This document shows positions 20,099 through 29,665 of a stretch of DNA of 64,000 bases, one piece after another. Position numbers and translations under genes: made by a program. A model generated the notes under the pieces. That model did not search any database and was not told the origin of the DNA. It worked only from the letters and a program-made list of their open reading frames with translations. The first letter of the stretch is position 1. Each line of letters opens with the position of its first letter. Source of the stretch: Bacterioplanoides sp. SCSIO 12839 (GTDB taxonomy: Bacteria; Pseudomonadota; Gammaproteobacteria; Pseudomonadales; Oceanobacteraceae); assembly GCF_024397975.1 (NCBI RefSeq), contig NZ_CP073745.1, forward strand, positions 613,501 to 677,500, in the 5' to 3' direction.

Positions 20099-20614
20099 TC
20101 AGAAATCCGCGGTTGAGGTAAATAAACCAACACGCAAATCTTTTGCCTGGTAAATCTCGCGGCCATCCACTTCCATGCGGGCATCGGCAATACCCATCAC
20201 CAGTTTTTGTTCCATTACACGCTTCACGTCGATACGGTAGGTCACTTTTTCAGCGGTAGGCAGTACCTGACCACGAAATTTCACTTCACCACAGCCCAGC
20301 GCACGACCACGACCCGGATTGCCGCGCCAGCCAAGGAAGAAACCAACCAGTTGCCACATAGCGTCCAGTCCTAGGCAGCCCGGCATTACCGGATCACCTT
20401 CGAAGTGACAGTCGAAGAACCACAGGGATGGGTCGATATCCAATTCGGCAACAATTTCTCCTTTGCCATAAGCACCACCTTCAGAGCTGATATGAACAAT
20501 ACGATCCATCATTAACATGTTAGGTAATGGTAGGCGGGCATTGCCTTCGCCAAACATTTCTCCATGGCCACAAGCTAATAATTGGTCGCGCTCGAAGGAG
20601 TTAGGTTGAGACAT
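20099..20614 (-). CDS. fabA: 3-hydroxydecanoyl-ACP dehydratase/isomerase
   Basis: A 171-residue enzyme that dehydrates 3-hydroxyacyl-ACP and isomerises the C10 product, the branch point to unsaturated fatty acids. The active-site histidine is in [16 protein letters not shown] and the aspartate in LGLDAMWQL. The start at 20614 ([13 protein letters not shown]) fits the family and is preceded by GAGGAA; the longer frame is not used. Unlike in many gammaproteobacteria, no fabB follows; a KAS III-like gene lies upstream on the same strand instead. Confidence 0.96.
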   Translation of the reverse strand: MSQPNSFERDQLLACGHGEMFGEGNARLPLPNMLMMDRIVHISSEGGAYGKGEIVAELDIDPSLWFFDCHFEGDPVMPGCLGLDAMWQLVGFFLGWRGNPGRGRALGCGEVKFRGQVLPTAEKVTYRIDVKRVMEQKLVMGIADARMEVDGREIYQAKDLRVGLFTSTADF

Positions 20615-20736
20615 CGGGTGTTCCTCATCATCGATAAAACAGATTGAGAGCAACACTGACACAGAGGAATCAAATTAGCTAATGAAGGTTTTTTGAAAAA
20701 AAGGAACAAATAAAGCAGACGGCAGGAGTGTGGCGA

Positions 20737-20770
20737 GGAATCACCTTGATTCAAACATCAGGGTGATTCC
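20737..20770. other. Long perfect hairpin between the KAS III-like gene and fabA
   Basis: GGAATCACCTTGAT pairs with ATCAGGGTGATTCC around a six-base loop, with one G-T pair. There is no T-run on either side. It may be a 3'-end stabiliser, a processing site or an operator ahead of fabA. Confidence 0.6.
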
Positions 20771-20785
20771 AGTGAGATGTCAGAA

Positions 20786-21904
20786 TCAGACTTTTTCAAC
20801 CAGTAGTGAACCAATCGAATAGCCTGCGCCAAATGAGCAGATCAGGCCACGATCACCACTCTGGAAATCGTCTTTGTATTTGTGGAAAGCAATGACAGAA
20901 CCTGAAGACGCAGTATTGGCAAATTCATCCAGTACAACCGGTGCTTCGTCTGCGGTCGGCATACGTCCCAACAGTTTTTTCACGGCAAAATTGTTCATGT
21001 TGATGTTAGCCTGATGCAACCACATACGTTTCATATCTTCGGCATTAATCTGATTTTCTTCCAGTTGCTCACCAATGAAGTTGGTCACCAGTGGTAACAG
21101 TTCTTTGAAGACTTTTCGGCCGCGCTGTTTAAATGCGTATCGATTGGCTGGTAGATTGTCGAAACAATAGTCTGCATACGACGCATCGGTACGGATGTTA
21201 TCGGAGAACTCGGTAAATTGCTTGGTATTAAGAACCCGGAAAGCATGTTCCGGGTTTGCATTTTCTTCCAGTTCCATGATGGCCGCCGTGGCCACATCAC
21301 CAAAGATAAAGTGGCTGTCGCGGTCTTTAAAATCCAGGCCCGGTGTCGTGAATTCCGGATTAACAAACAACACACACTTTGCTGTGCCTGCTTTCAAAGC
21401 GGTGAATGCGTTGATCATGCCGAATGTGGCGGATGAGCAAGCAATACCCATATCGTAAGCAAAGCCTTTGATGCCCAGGTCGCGCTGAATTTCAACCGAC
21501 ATGCCCGGGTAGTCGCGCTGACGGAAGGTGCTTGAAACAATGACCATATCGATGTCTGCGGCGGTTTTGCCAGCTTGTTCCATGGCGCCTTTGGCGGCAG
21601 CGATGCCCATGCTCACAATTTCAGGTGTCTGGCCTTCCTGAGTCATTGGAAAAACCGGGTGCATGATTTCTGGATCAACGATGCCATCTTTATACATGGC
21701 GTAGCGCGACTTAATACCGGATGCCTTCTCAATAAATTCCGGACTGGAGTGAGACAAGGCTTCTGTTTCTCCAGCTTCGATCGATGCAGCATTTTGTGCA
21801 TTAAAGTTGTCGACGTATTGGTTAAAAGCGTTAACCAGCTCTTCATTGGTGATCACGTGTGGTGGGACAAACAGCCCGGTGCCGGAGATAACAACATTCG
21901 ACAT
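20786..21904 (-). CDS. 3-oxoacyl-ACP synthase III-like protein (KAS III)
   Basis: A 372-residue thiolase-fold condensing enzyme. The KAS III triad is intact: Cys156 in MGIACSSATFG, His297 in MWLHQANIN and Asn330 in DEFANTASSG. It has an insertion near residues 30-60 compared with standard FabH, so it may be one of the alternative KAS III enzymes that condense acyl-CoA primers with malonyl-ACP. The start at 21904 (MSNVVISGTG) is preferred from the family N-terminus. It precedes fabA on the same strand, suggesting a joint role in fatty-acid supply. The primer chain length is unknown. Confidence 0.85.
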   Translation of the reverse strand: MSNVVISGTGLFVPPHVITNEELVNAFNQYVDNFNAQNAASIEAGETEALSHSSPEFIEKASGIKSRYAMYKDGIVDPEIMHPVFPMTQEGQTPEIVSMGIAAAKGAMEQAGKTAADIDMVIVSSTFRQRDYPGMSVEIQRDLGIKGFAYDMGIACSSATFGMINAFTALKAGTAKCVLFVNPEFTTPGLDFKDRDSHFIFGDVATAAIMELEENANPEHAFRVLNTKQFTEFSDNIRTDASYADYCFDNLPANRYAFKQRGRKVFKELLPLVTNFIGEQLEENQINAEDMKRMWLHQANINMNNFAVKKLLGRMPTADEAPVVLDEFANTASSGSVIAFHKYKDDFQSGDRGLICSFGAGYSIGSLLVEKV

Positions 21905-22070
21905 ATCTGATGAAACCTTTGTTAAAACTTTTATTATGAACGCCACATGATTGTCATATAACTATGGTGGCAAGCCAAATTTTGACCCATTATCACCGGA
22001 ACGGCTCAGCCTTCCAACCGCTGAATTGGTATATGCTGGGGTTTCTGTCTTGCAATTTTCAGGATGGGTT

Positions 22071-22481
22071 ATGTTACGACAATATTTAATGCTGTTCAGA
22101 ACGCTATGGCTCGGAATTATCTGGTCTTGTGCCTATATTGTGAGGCCTGTGCTGGAGCAAAAGGGGTATTTTCCACATCACGGAATAGATGTTGTGCACG
22201 CAAGTGTTGGAATCGGAGCCGTCTGTGGTGCTCTGATGCTGCTCATGGTGTTGGTACAAAAAGCATTTAACTGGCGGCAACTGCCGCAACAGTTGATCTT
22301 GATTATGCTATTGATGTCGCTGATGTATTTTGCCTTGATGCCTTGGTGGAAACTGCAAATGATGTTATTGCATGCATTAGCCGTCTTAGGGCTGATTTGG
22401 GTATTGCTGGCTCCGGGTAAGGTGATTTTTACTAACCATGAAGCCAGAAATGAGCAAGGTTCCAGAAATGAGCAAGGTTAA
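22071..22481 (+). CDS. DUF4149-type membrane protein
   Basis: A 136-residue protein with about four membrane helices. The opening LFRTLWLGIIWSCAYIVRP resembles DUF4149/TMEM205-like proteins, and a gene of this type sits near greA, yhbY and rlmE in pseudomonads. The ATG at 22071 is preceded by AGGATGGG, so the longer frame beginning at 21951 is not used. The C-terminus ends in an exact duplication, RNEQG twice, from an 18-base tandem repeat. Function unknown. Confidence 0.7.
   Translation: MLRQYLMLFRTLWLGIIWSCAYIVRPVLEQKGYFPHHGIDVVHASVGIGAVCGALMLLMVLVQKAFNWRQLPQQLILIMLLMSLMYFALMPWWKLQMMLLHALAVLGLIWVLLAPGKVIFTNHEARNEQGSRNEQG
22444..22479 (+). repeat. 18-base tandem duplication at the end of the DUF4149 gene
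   Basis: The unit CCAGAAATGAGCAAGGTT occurs twice without a gap, adding six residues just before the stop. The copies are identical, pointing to a recent slippage event. Confidence 0.9.
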
Positions 22482-22507
22482 AGGCGAGCTAGATGATCAG
22501 CGAGCCA

Positions 22508-22813
22508 TTATGGTCGCTGAAGATTAGACAGTTTAGGATTCGCCTTTGGATTCTTACGCAGCAATAACGCAACCTTACCAATTTGCTGCACCAGTTCAGC
22601 ACCACTCAGCTTGACCAGTTCAGCAATCACCGCGTGTTTCACTTCGCGGTCGGCCACGGCGATTTTGACTTTAATCAGCTCGTGATCGTCTAGAGCGCGG
22701 TTCAGCTCTTCCATCACGCCTTCGGTGATGCCATTGCCAGCCACGGTGACAACCGGGTTCAGGTTATGACCAATAGAGCGGTATGCTTTTTTCTGTTCGT
22801 TTGATAATGCCAT
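22508..22813 (-). CDS. yhbY: Ribosome assembly RNA-binding protein YhbY
   Basis: A 101-residue CRM-domain protein. The GNGIT motif in VTVAGNGITEGVMEEL (about residues 24-35) and the following KVKIAVADREVK strand are characteristic. YhbY associates with pre-50S particles in relatives. The ATG begins MALSNEQKKAYRSIGHNLNP. It is divergent from rlmE, another 50S-assembly gene, with a 98-base intergenic region containing a TAAGGCGTGATTAA-type A+T-rich stretch. Confidence 0.93.
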   Translation of the reverse strand: MALSNEQKKAYRSIGHNLNPVVTVAGNGITEGVMEELNRALDDHELIKVKIAVADREVKHAVIAELVKLSGAELVQQIGKVALLLRKNPKANPKLSNLQRP

Positions 22814-22911
22814 AAAGCTTCTGTTTCAGTGCGATGTTAGAATCGCCTTATTTAAACCAAAATAAGGCGTGATTAACGCTTAGTATACCTGACCTTGGAG
22901 TAAAACCCCCT

Positions 22912-23541
22912 ATGTCACGTTCGACGCGTTCAAAAACCAGTGCTAACTGGCTGAAAGAACATGTAGACGATATGTATGTGCAGATGGCACAGCAGGATGG
23001 CTATCGAACCCGCGCCAGTTACAAACTGCTGGAGCTGGATGAGAAAGACCAGTTATTAAAGCCGGGCAGTACGGTGCTGGATCTGGGCTCAGCTCCGGGT
23101 GGCTGGTCGCAGGTGGTGGCAAACAAGCTGAATGGTAACGGTGTGGTGATCGCTTCCGATATCCTGCCGATGGACAATATTGCTGATGTCACCTTTATTC
23201 AGGGGGACTTCACTGAAGACTCTGTTTTTGAAGAAATCATGGCCGTGGTTGATGGTCGTCCGGTAGACCTTGTAATTTCAGATATGGCCCCCAATATGTC
23301 TGGTATGTCTTCTATCGATCAGCCAGGTGCCATGTATCTGGTTGAACTGGCGCTGGATATGGCGCGTCAGACTCTGAAAGCTAATGGCAACTTTGTCGCC
23401 AAGGTGTTTCAGGGCGAAGGATTTGATGAATACCTGGCCGACGTGCGTCAGTCCTTCAGTAAGGTGCTGATTCGCAAGCCTAAAGCCTCGCGGGCGCGTT
23501 CCCGGGAAGTTTATATCGTTGGCAAAGGTTTTCGTGCTTAG
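22912..23541 (+). CDS. rlmE: 23S rRNA 2'-O-ribose methyltransferase RlmE (FtsJ/RrmJ)
   Basis: A 209-residue SAM enzyme that methylates U2552 of 23S rRNA in the peptidyl-transferase centre. The SAM loop [14 protein letters not shown] lies near residues 56-69, and the catalytic region includes [11 protein letters not shown] and [10 protein letters not shown], giving the K-D-K-E tetrad of the family. It precedes ftsH, as in E. coli and Pseudomonas, where rlmE is a heat-shock gene; no clear sigma-32 promoter was seen here. Confidence 0.96.
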   Translation: MSRSTRSKTSANWLKEHVDDMYVQMAQQDGYRTRASYKLLELDEKDQLLKPGSTVLDLGSAPGGWSQVVANKLNGNGVVIASDILPMDNIADVTFIQGDFTEDSVFEEIMAVVDGRPVDLVISDMAPNMSGMSSIDQPGAMYLVELALDMARQTLKANGNFVAKVFQGEGFDEYLADVRQSFSKVLIRKPKASRARSREVYIVGKGFRA

Positions 23542-23646
23542 TAATTGCTTGCTAAGCTAGGAACAGGATCAAAATTCAACACACTCAGATCTGCGTACAG
23601 AAAGTAAGGAACACGTGGTTCTGCTGAGTTAAGAGGTATGCCACTC

Positions 23647-25572
23647 ATGGCAAAAAATTTCGTATTGTGGGCCGTTATCGCCGCTGTTCTGATGATGGTG
23701 TTTAACAACTTTCAGAACGTGGGTCGTGGCCAGGAATATTCTTATTCTCAGTTTATGACCGCGGTTCAGAATGGTCAGGTCGAGAAAGTGACGATCTCAG
23801 GTCAGAGCATCACAGGGCGCACCACCTCTGGTGAAACCTTTGAGTCTGTATTGCCAACCTATGATGAAAAGTTGATTGATACACTGCTGGATCATCGTGT
23901 TGAGGTGGTCGGTGAGAAACCTGAAAAGCAGGGGTTCTTTGCGCAGTTATTGTTAGCTTCTTTGCCGATTCTGATCATTATCGCCGTCTTCATGCTGTTT
24001 ATGCGTCAAATGCAGGGTGGCGCTGGCGGTAAGGGTGGCCCGATGGCATTTGGCAAAAGTAAAGCCAAGTTGCTGAGTGAAGATCAGATTAAGACGACCT
24101 TTGAGGACGTTGCAGGCTGCGATGAAGCCAAAGAAGACGTAAAAGAGCTGGTCGACTTTCTGAGTGACCCGGGCAAATATCAGCGCCTGGGCGGCAATAT
24201 CCCCCGTGGTGTTCTGATGGTGGGTCAGCCGGGTACGGGTAAAACTCTGTTAGCTAAAGCCATTGCCGGTGAAGCACGAGTACCTTTTTTCTCTATTTCC
24301 GGTTCTGACTTTGTTGAAATGTTTGTGGGTGTTGGTGCATCCCGTGTGCGTGACATGTTCGAGCAAGCCAAAAAACAAGCACCTTGTATTATTTTTATCG
24401 ACGAAATTGATGCCGTTGGTCGTTCTCGTGGTGTTGGCATTGGTGGCGGTAATGATGAACGTGAACAAACCTTGAACCAGCTGCTGGTCGAGATGGATGG
24501 CTTTGAAGGTAATGACGGCATTATTGTGATTGCCGCAACTAACCGCCCAGACGTATTAGATCCTGCGTTATTACGTCCGGGTCGTTTTGACCGTCAGGTA
24601 ACGGTAGGCCTGCCGGATATTCGTGGTCGTGAGCAAATTCTGCAAGTTCATATGAAAAAAGTGCCACTGGCAGATGATGTGAATGCATCACTGATCGCCC
24701 GTGGTACACCGGGTTTCTCCGGTGCCGACCTGGCTAATCTGGTGAACGAAGCCTCTTTGTTTGCAGCGCGTGCCAACCGCAATCTGGTCACCATGGAAGA
24801 GTTCGAGAAAGCCAAGGATAAGATCCTGATGGGTGCCGAACGTAAGACCATGGTGATGTCGGAAGCAGAAAAAACCAACACCGCTTACCACGAAGCTGGT
24901 CATGCGATTGTTGGTCGTATCGTTCCAGAGCACGACCCGGTTTATAAAGTGTCTATTATTCCGCGTGGCCGTGCACTGGGTGTGACTATGTTCTTGCCGG
25001 AAGAAGATCGTCACTCCATTAGTAAGCGTGGTATTGAAAGTAATATTTGCTCGCTGTACGGCGGTCGTATCGCTGAAGAGATGACGTTGGGCAAAGACGG
25101 TGTCACAACCGGGGCATCGAACGATATCGAGCGTGCCACCAAATACGCCCGTAACTACGTTACTAAATGGGGTTTATCCGATAAGTTAGGTGCGCAGTTG
25201 TATTCTGAAGAAGAGCAGCAAAGCTACCTTGGCAGTTCTGGTGGTGGTCAGTTGTCCCACCTGTCGGACGAAACCGCCCGTACCATTGATGCCGAAGTGA
25301 AAGATCTTTTGGATCGTTGTTACGATCGTGCCACTCAGATTCTGGAAGACAATCGCGATAAACTGGAGTTGATGAAAGACGCATTGATGGAGTATGAAAC
25401 CATTGATACCGATCAGATCGACGACATTATGGCGGGGAAAAAGCCACGCCCACCTAAGTCCTGGGATAATAATGGTTCAGGGCCAGCGGCGCCGGCGGCA
25501 GAAAGCCACGATATGGCAAAAGACGATGGTGATGACTCTGTTGGTGATGCGGCAGGTGAGCAAAATACCTGA
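23647..25572 (+). CDS. ftsH: ATP-dependent zinc metalloprotease FtsH
   Basis: A 641-residue membrane protease that degrades sigma-32, LpxC and damaged membrane proteins. Two membrane helices lie near residues 5-23 and 98-118. The AAA+ domain has [17 protein letters not shown] and the SRH region [16 protein letters not shown]. The zinc protease motif is HEAGH (about residue 416). The C-terminal tail is acidic. Start 23647 (MAKNFVLW) matches the family and is ten bases after GAGG; the ATG at 23638 is too close to it. Confidence 0.97.
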   Translation: MAKNFVLWAVIAAVLMMVFNNFQNVGRGQEYSYSQFMTAVQNGQVEKVTISGQSITGRTTSGETFESVLPTYDEKLIDTLLDHRVEVVGEKPEKQGFFAQLLLASLPILIIIAVFMLFMRQMQGGAGGKGGPMAFGKSKAKLLSEDQIKTTFEDVAGCDEAKEDVKELVDFLSDPGKYQRLGGNIPRGVLMVGQPGTGKTLLAKAIAGEARVPFFSISGSDFVEMFVGVGASRVRDMFEQAKKQAPCIIFIDEIDAVGRSRGVGIGGGNDEREQTLNQLLVEMDGFEGNDGIIVIAATNRPDVLDPALLRPGRFDRQVTVGLPDIRGREQILQVHMKKVPLADDVNASLIARGTPGFSGADLANLVNEASLFAARANRNLVTMEEFEKAKDKILMGAERKTMVMSEAEKTNTAYHEAGHAIVGRIVPEHDPVYKVSIIPRGRALGVTMFLPEEDRHSISKRGIESNICSLYGGRIAEEMTLGKDGVTTGASNDIERATKYARNYVTKWGLSDKLGAQLYSEEEQQSYLGSSGGGQLSHLSDETARTIDAEVKDLLDRCYDRATQILEDNRDKLELMKDALMEYETIDTDQIDDIMAGKKPRPPKSWDNNGSGPAAPAAESHDMAKDDGDDSVGDAAGEQNT

Positions 25573-25588
25573 TTCTCATCATCACTTA

Positions 25589-25615
25589 TAAAAAGGCGGC
25601 TTGGCCGCCTTTTTT
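25589..25615 (+). terminator. Terminator after ftsH
   Basis: AAAAGGCGG and CCGCCTTTT pair across CTTG, with a T-run. The longer folP frame begins inside this terminator, which argues against that start. Confidence 0.9.
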
Positions 25616-25629
25616 GTTATGTGTTGCAC

Positions 25630-25744
25630 ACGATCACAACTATGATGTGTTTTTCTCACGCCGCTCCGAAGGGCCATCCATGGCCCTGCCGAGCTACCGC
25701 GACATCCTGTCGCTGCTTCGAAAAGCACATCATAGTCAGATCGT
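25630..25744 (-). repeat. Composite inverted-repeat element, copy C (GGA side on minus strand)
   Basis: Outer arms 25630-25655 and 25720-25744 pair nearly fully, with the innermost 17 bases almost perfect. Hairpin 1 is GCGACA/TGTCGC (25699-25713); hairpin 2 holds GGGCCATCCATGGCCC. In hairpin 2 the outer stem reads GCTC/GAGC on the minus strand where copies A, B and D have GCGC/GCGC, a paired change. It ends 25 bases before the folP start. Confidence 0.85.
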
Positions 25745-25769
25745 TAATTTACAAGCGGAAGTGAATAGC

Positions 25770-26603
25770 TTGATTTTACAATGCGGCCAGCGTTCGCTGG
25801 ATTTATCTCAAGCCCAGGTGATGGGCATTCTGAATGTGACTCCGGATTCCTTTTCGGATGGCGGTCGTTTTAATTCGTTAGATGCGGCGTTAAGGAAGGC
25901 TGAGCAAATGATGCGGGACGGTGCCGCCATTATTGATATTGGTGGTGAATCAACTCGCCCGGGTGCGGAACCGGTGACTCTGCAACAAGAGCTGGATCGT
26001 GTGATTCCGGTGGTGGAGGCCATCGCAACTGAGCTGGATGTCGTGATCTCGGTGGACACCAGTACCGCAGAAGTCATTCGACAGGCTAGTACGGCGGGAG
26101 CGCATTTAATTAATGACGTACGTGCGCTGCAACGCGACGGGGCATTGCAGGCAGCGGCTGAATCCGGATTGCCTGTGTGCCTGATGCATATGCAGGGTGA
26201 TCCGAAAACCATGCAGAATGATCCAGATTATGATGATGTGGTTGAGGATGTGAAAAGCTTCCTTGCTGATCGTATCCAAGCGTGCGAAAACGCCGGTATT
26301 CAGAGAAACTCTATTTTGCTGGATCCGGGTTTTGGCTTTGGTAAAACCTATGAGCATAATTTTCAGCTGTTAAATCGTCTGGATGCACTCGAATCGCTGG
26401 GTTTACCTTTGCTGGTGGGATTGTCGCGAAAGCGTATGATTGGTACCGCAACCGGTTGTGAACAAGCGGATCAGCGTGTATCCGGCAGTGTTTCCGGGGC
26501 GGTGATCAGTGCGATGAAAGGCGCGCGAATTTTGCGTGTACATGATGTAAAAGCAACGGCTGAAGCATTGGCGGTCGTTAATGCCTGTTTAGCAGCGGGT
26601 TGA
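25770..26603 (+). CDS. folP: Dihydropteroate synthase
   Basis: A 277-residue TIM-barrel enzyme joining 4-aminobenzoate to the pterin pyrophosphate in folate synthesis; the sulfonamide target. [25 protein letters not shown] and the C-terminal SRKRMIG are visible. The TTG at 25770 is preferred: GGAAG precedes it by eight bases, and the resulting N-terminus puts SLDLS at the same distance from residue 1 as in E. coli FolP. The open frame runs back to 25614, but that extension would be encoded by repeat copy C and the ftsH terminator. GTG 25761 is the next alternative. Confidence 0.93.
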   Translation: MILQCGQRSLDLSQAQVMGILNVTPDSFSDGGRFNSLDAALRKAEQMMRDGAAIIDIGGESTRPGAEPVTLQQELDRVIPVVEAIATELDVVISVDTSTAEVIRQASTAGAHLINDVRALQRDGALQAAAESGLPVCLMHMQGDPKTMQNDPDYDDVVEDVKSFLADRIQACENAGIQRNSILLDPGFGFGKTYEHNFQLLNRLDALESLGLPLLVGLSRKRMIGTATGCEQADQRVSGSVSGAVISAMKGARILRVHDVKATAEALAVVNACLAAG

Positions 26604-26638
26604 AAAATAGCGGTTTAAAAAATAAAGAAGGAAGACGG

Positions 26639-27973
26639 ATGTCGAGAAAATATTTCGGAACCGATGGTATTCGTGGTGAGGTCGGTCAGTTCCCGATTAC
26701 CCCAGAATTTGTGATGAAGCTTGGTTGGGCAGCCGGTAAAGTGTTTGCCGAGCAAGGCAAAAAAACCATTCTGATTGGTAAAGACACGCGTATTTCAGGT
26801 TATATGTTTGAGTCTGCGCTGGAGGCCGGTTTGTCAGCGGCAGGCGTGGACAGTGGTTTATTGGGCCCGATGCCAACGCCGGGCATTGCTTATCTGACCC
26901 GTACCTTTTATGCCGATGCTGGCATTGTGATCAGTGCGTCGCATAACCCTTACCATGATAATGGTATTAAGTTTTTCTCTGGTCAGGGTACCAAGCTGGA
27001 TGACGAAATTGAGCAGGCAATCGAAGCTCACCTCGACTTGCCAATGACAACGGTATCTTCAGATCAGTTGGGTAAGGCATTCCGGATTGGTGATGCGGCG
27101 GGCCGCTATATTGAGTTCTGTAAAAGTACCGTGCGACGCTTGCGCTTAAAAGGGCTGCGCATTGTGTTGGATTGTGCCCATGGCGCTACCTATCAGATTG
27201 CCCCTGCCGTATTCCGTGAGTTGGGCGCTGAAGTGGTGGTTATTGGTGCTGAACCGGATGGCTTAAACATCAATAAAGACGTTGGCTCTACGTCACCAAA
27301 AGCGCTGCAGAAAAAAGTGATCGAGACGCGTGCTGACCTGGGTATCGCATTTGATGGCGATGGTGACCGTGTTGCCATGGTGGATAAAAACGGCGATGTC
27401 GTTGATGGTGATGAGCTGTTATTTATTATGGCCATTCACGCTCAGCAGCGTGGTCGTTTAGGTGGTGGCGTTGTCGGCACGCTGATGTCAAACCTAGGGC
27501 TGGAATTGGCCTTGAAGGAAAAAGGCATTGGTTTTTCACGGGCGAAGGTTGGCGACCGCTATGTGATGCAGCAATTGAAAGAGCATGGTTGGCGTTTTGG
27601 TGGTGAATCATCCGGGCATTTGTTATGTCTTGACTCCACCTCCACTGGTGATGGCATTGTGTCGGCTTTGCAGGTGATGATGGCGTTGCAGGACTTCGGG
27701 CAGCCATTACATGAGCTGAAGCGTGGTATGGTGAAATGTCCGCAAACCATGATTAATGTGCGCCGTAATAAAGACATTGATGTGAATGCTGATGAAACGG
27801 TACAAGCCGCTGTGTCGGATGTGGAAGCAACATTGGCTGGTCGTGGTCGTGTATTGTTGCGTCCATCGGGTACGGAGCCGGTTGTTCGCGTGATGGTGGA
27901 AGGTGAAAATGCATCACTGGTCGCGGAGTTAACGCAGCAACTGGCGGATGTAGTAGAAAAAGCACTCTCTTAG
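26639..27973 (+). CDS. glmM: Phosphoglucosamine mutase
   Basis: A 444-residue alpha-D-phosphohexomutase that interconverts glucosamine 6- and 1-phosphate for UDP-GlcNAc synthesis. The phosphoserine loop is ISASHNP with Ser101, the metal-binding loop is DGDGDR (about residue 243), the sugar-binding loop is GGESSGH, and the phosphate-binding loop is [21 protein letters not shown] precedes the ATG at 26639; the longer frame overlapping folP is not used. folP-glmM is a conserved pair. Confidence 0.97.
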   Translation: MSRKYFGTDGIRGEVGQFPITPEFVMKLGWAAGKVFAEQGKKTILIGKDTRISGYMFESALEAGLSAAGVDSGLLGPMPTPGIAYLTRTFYADAGIVISASHNPYHDNGIKFFSGQGTKLDDEIEQAIEAHLDLPMTTVSSDQLGKAFRIGDAAGRYIEFCKSTVRRLRLKGLRIVLDCAHGATYQIAPAVFRELGAEVVVIGAEPDGLNINKDVGSTSPKALQKKVIETRADLGIAFDGDGDRVAMVDKNGDVVDGDELLFIMAIHAQQRGRLGGGVVGTLMSNLGLELALKEKGIGFSRAKVGDRYVMQQLKEHGWRFGGESSGHLLCLDSTSTGDGIVSALQVMMALQDFGQPLHELKRGMVKCPQTMINVRRNKDIDVNADETVQAAVSDVEATLAGRGRVLLRPSGTEPVVRVMVEGENASLVAELTQQLADVVEKALS

Positions 27974-28084
27974 TCGCCGGTCAGGCTTCTATAAATGAAT
28001 CAGGAGTCGCTGTTTCGGCCGCTTCTCTTGTTTCATTCTCCCTTCTTAGATAGTATCTGCGCTCTTTGAATTTTGAGAAGTCTC

Positions 28085-28825
28085 ATGCGTCGATTGTTAG
28101 TCGCCGGAAACTGGAAGATGAATGCTTCCACTGACATGGCGAAAGCTTTGTTATCCGATATCTTGGCTGCTGATGTACAGCATTGTGATGTTGCCGTCTT
28201 TCCTCCGTTCCCGTATCTGTCATTAGCTGCCGATACGTTGGCGGATTCGGCTATTCAGTTTGGTGCACAGAATTGTTCAACGGCTGAAGCAGGCGCCTAT
28301 ACCGGCGAGGTTTCAGTTGGCATGCTGCAGGATATCGGCTGTGGCATGGTATTAATTGGTCATTCAGAACGTCGCAGCTTGTTCCATGAGACTGATGCTG
28401 CTGTATTGGCAAAAACCGAGCGTGTACTGGCTGCCGGTATGACGGCGGTTGTGTGTGTCGGTGAAACGCTTGATCAGCGCCAGTCTGGTTATGCTGAACT
28501 GATCGTTAAGCAGCAACTCTCGGCGTTGTTGCACCAGTTGACTGAGCCGCAGTGGTCGCAGGTTGTAATCGCCTACGAACCCGTTTGGGCGATTGGCACT
28601 GGTGAAACGGCAACACCAGAGCAAGCTCAACAGATGCATGCTTTTATTCGTTCATTGCTGGCTGGTGTCAGTCAGAAAGTAGCGGATGAAACCCGGGTTT
28701 TATACGGTGGCAGTGTTAAAGCTGCAAATGCCGCGGAGTTATTTGCTCAGGCGGATATTGATGGTGGTCTGATTGGCGGTGCATCGCTGACGGCTGAAGA
28801 GTTTTTAGGAATCTGTCGTTCATAG
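28085..28825 (+). CDS. tpiA: Triosephosphate isomerase
   Basis: A 246-residue TIM-barrel enzyme interconverting dihydroxyacetone phosphate and glyceraldehyde 3-phosphate. The catalytic lysine is in GNWKMN, the histidine in IGHSERR and the glutamate in AYEPVWAIGTG; the phosphate loop is YGGSVKAANA. GAGAAG precedes the ATG at 28085. It is followed seven bases later by secG, as in many gammaproteobacteria. Confidence 0.97.
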   Translation: MRRLLVAGNWKMNASTDMAKALLSDILAADVQHCDVAVFPPFPYLSLAADTLADSAIQFGAQNCSTAEAGAYTGEVSVGMLQDIGCGMVLIGHSERRSLFHETDAAVLAKTERVLAAGMTAVVCVGETLDQRQSGYAELIVKQQLSALLHQLTEPQWSQVVIAYEPVWAIGTGETATPEQAQQMHAFIRSLLAGVSQKVADETRVLYGGSVKAANAAELFAQADIDGGLIGGASLTAEEFLGICRS

Positions 28826-28832
28826 GTTGAAT

Positions 28833-29237
28833 ATGGAACAAATTATTTTAATCGCTCACATTCTGTTTGCGTTAGGCATTATTGGCTTTGTGATGATGCA
28901 ACAGGGTAAAGGTGCGGATGCGGGTGCATCGTTTGGTAGCGGTGCCTCACAAACAGTATTTGGTAGTCAGGGTTCTGGTAACTTCCTGAGTCGTTCAACG
29001 GCAATTCTGGCAACCCTGTTCTTTATCACCAGTCTGGGTTTGGCCGTTGTTGCTAAGCAAAAAGCGGTTGGTGCCACTGATTTGGGTATTCCTAGCCAGG
29101 AAGTGATCGAAAAGCTTGAGAATGATACCCCGGTTGTGGAAGAATACGCGCCGATTTCTGATGCGCCGGTTCTGGATGGTTCAGAATTAGATGCATCCGT
29201 ATCTGACGAGCCCGTTGTTGATCAGGCTGATCAATAA
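28833..29237 (+). CDS. secG: Preprotein translocase subunit SecG
   Basis: A 134-residue inner-membrane component of SecYEG. Two helices (about residues 3-22 and 55-75) flank the conserved cytoplasmic GKGADAGASFGSGASQTVFG loop region. The C-terminal tail, rich in aspartate, glutamate and valine (VVEEYAPISDAPVLDG onward), is longer than the core function needs. ATG 28833 is used rather than the TTG six bases upstream. It lies between tpiA and a leucine tRNA gene, the same order as in E. coli. Confidence 0.95.
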   Translation: MEQIILIAHILFALGIIGFVMMQQGKGADAGASFGSGASQTVFGSQGSGNFLSRSTAILATLFFITSLGLAVVAKQKAVGATDLGIPSQEVIEKLENDTPVVEEYAPISDAPVLDGSELDASVSDEPVVDQADQ

Positions 29238-29254
29238 GCTCCGATGATTGCAGT

Positions 29255-29340
29255 GCGGATATGGTGGAATTGGTAGACACGCCATCTTGAGGGGGTGGTG
29301 AGCTATGCTCGTGCGAGTTCAAGTCTCGCTATCCGCACCA
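29255..29340 (+). tRNA. tRNA-Leu (GAG)
   Basis: An 86-base class II tRNA including an encoded CCA. The acceptor stem is GCGGATA/TATCCGC. The D-arm GGTGGAATTGGTAGACAC is typical of leucine tRNAs, and the anticodon GAG is at 29289-29291 within loop TTGAGGG. A long variable arm and a GTTC T-loop follow. Its position after secG matches leuU of E. coli. The metY initiator tRNA that follows in E. coli is absent here. Confidence 0.95.
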
Positions 29341-29370
29341 ACCTAATTTGCCTTATTTAAGGCGAAGTGA

Positions 29371-29400
29371 GAAAAGGCGAACAGAGTTCGCTTTTTCTGT
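29371..29400 (+). terminator. Terminator after tRNA-Leu
   Basis: GAAAAGGCGAAC pairs with GTTCGCTTTTTC across AGA, with a T-rich right side; it probably ends the tpiA-secG-tRNA transcript. Confidence 0.75.
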
Positions 29401-29410
29401 TTGAAGCACC

Positions 29411-29416
29411 TATAAT
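29411..29416 (+). promoter_or_regulatory. -10 element of the rimP-nusA-infB operon promoter
   Basis: A perfect TATAAT. The best -35 (TTCGCT) is 18 bases upstream and weak. Two terminator-like hairpins lie between it and rimP. Confidence 0.55.
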
Positions 29417-29443
29417 GCGCGTGCTTTTTACAGATACTTGCCT

Positions 29444-29470
29444 AAAAGCCCCTCACGTCAGGGGCTTTTT
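29444..29470 (+). terminator. Leader terminator 1 of the rimP-nusA operon
   Basis: AAAAGCCCCT and AGGGGCTTTTT form a strong stem about 20 bases after the predicted transcript start. Leader terminators controlling nusA expression are known in E. coli. Confidence 0.75.
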
Positions 29471-29590
29471 CGTACTTGATGCTCAGGTTTTTGGCGCCAG
29501 ATCGCGGCAAAATACGAGTGTGAAACGGTAAGTTCTCGTCGGGTCGAACGTGATCAGTTGATCGAAACGTTTGTGACCTGGCTTTTATGG

Positions 29591-29614
29591 ACTGGGCATT
29601 GATGCCCAGTTTTT
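29591..29614 (+). terminator. Leader terminator 2 of the rimP-nusA operon
   Basis: ACTGGGCAT pairs with ATGCCCAGT and is followed by TTTTGTTT. It lies 52 bases before rimP and probably acts as a second attenuator. Confidence 0.75.
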
Positions 29615-29665
29615 GTTTGTATTCCGGCAATTAAGCGGCGGAATAACGTTTACATAGGTGATTGT

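Noticed and set aside
28000-28060. A further composite element between glmM and tpiA
   Set aside because: Imperfect AATGAA/TTCATT arms exist, but there are no internal GGA hairpins and pairing is weak.
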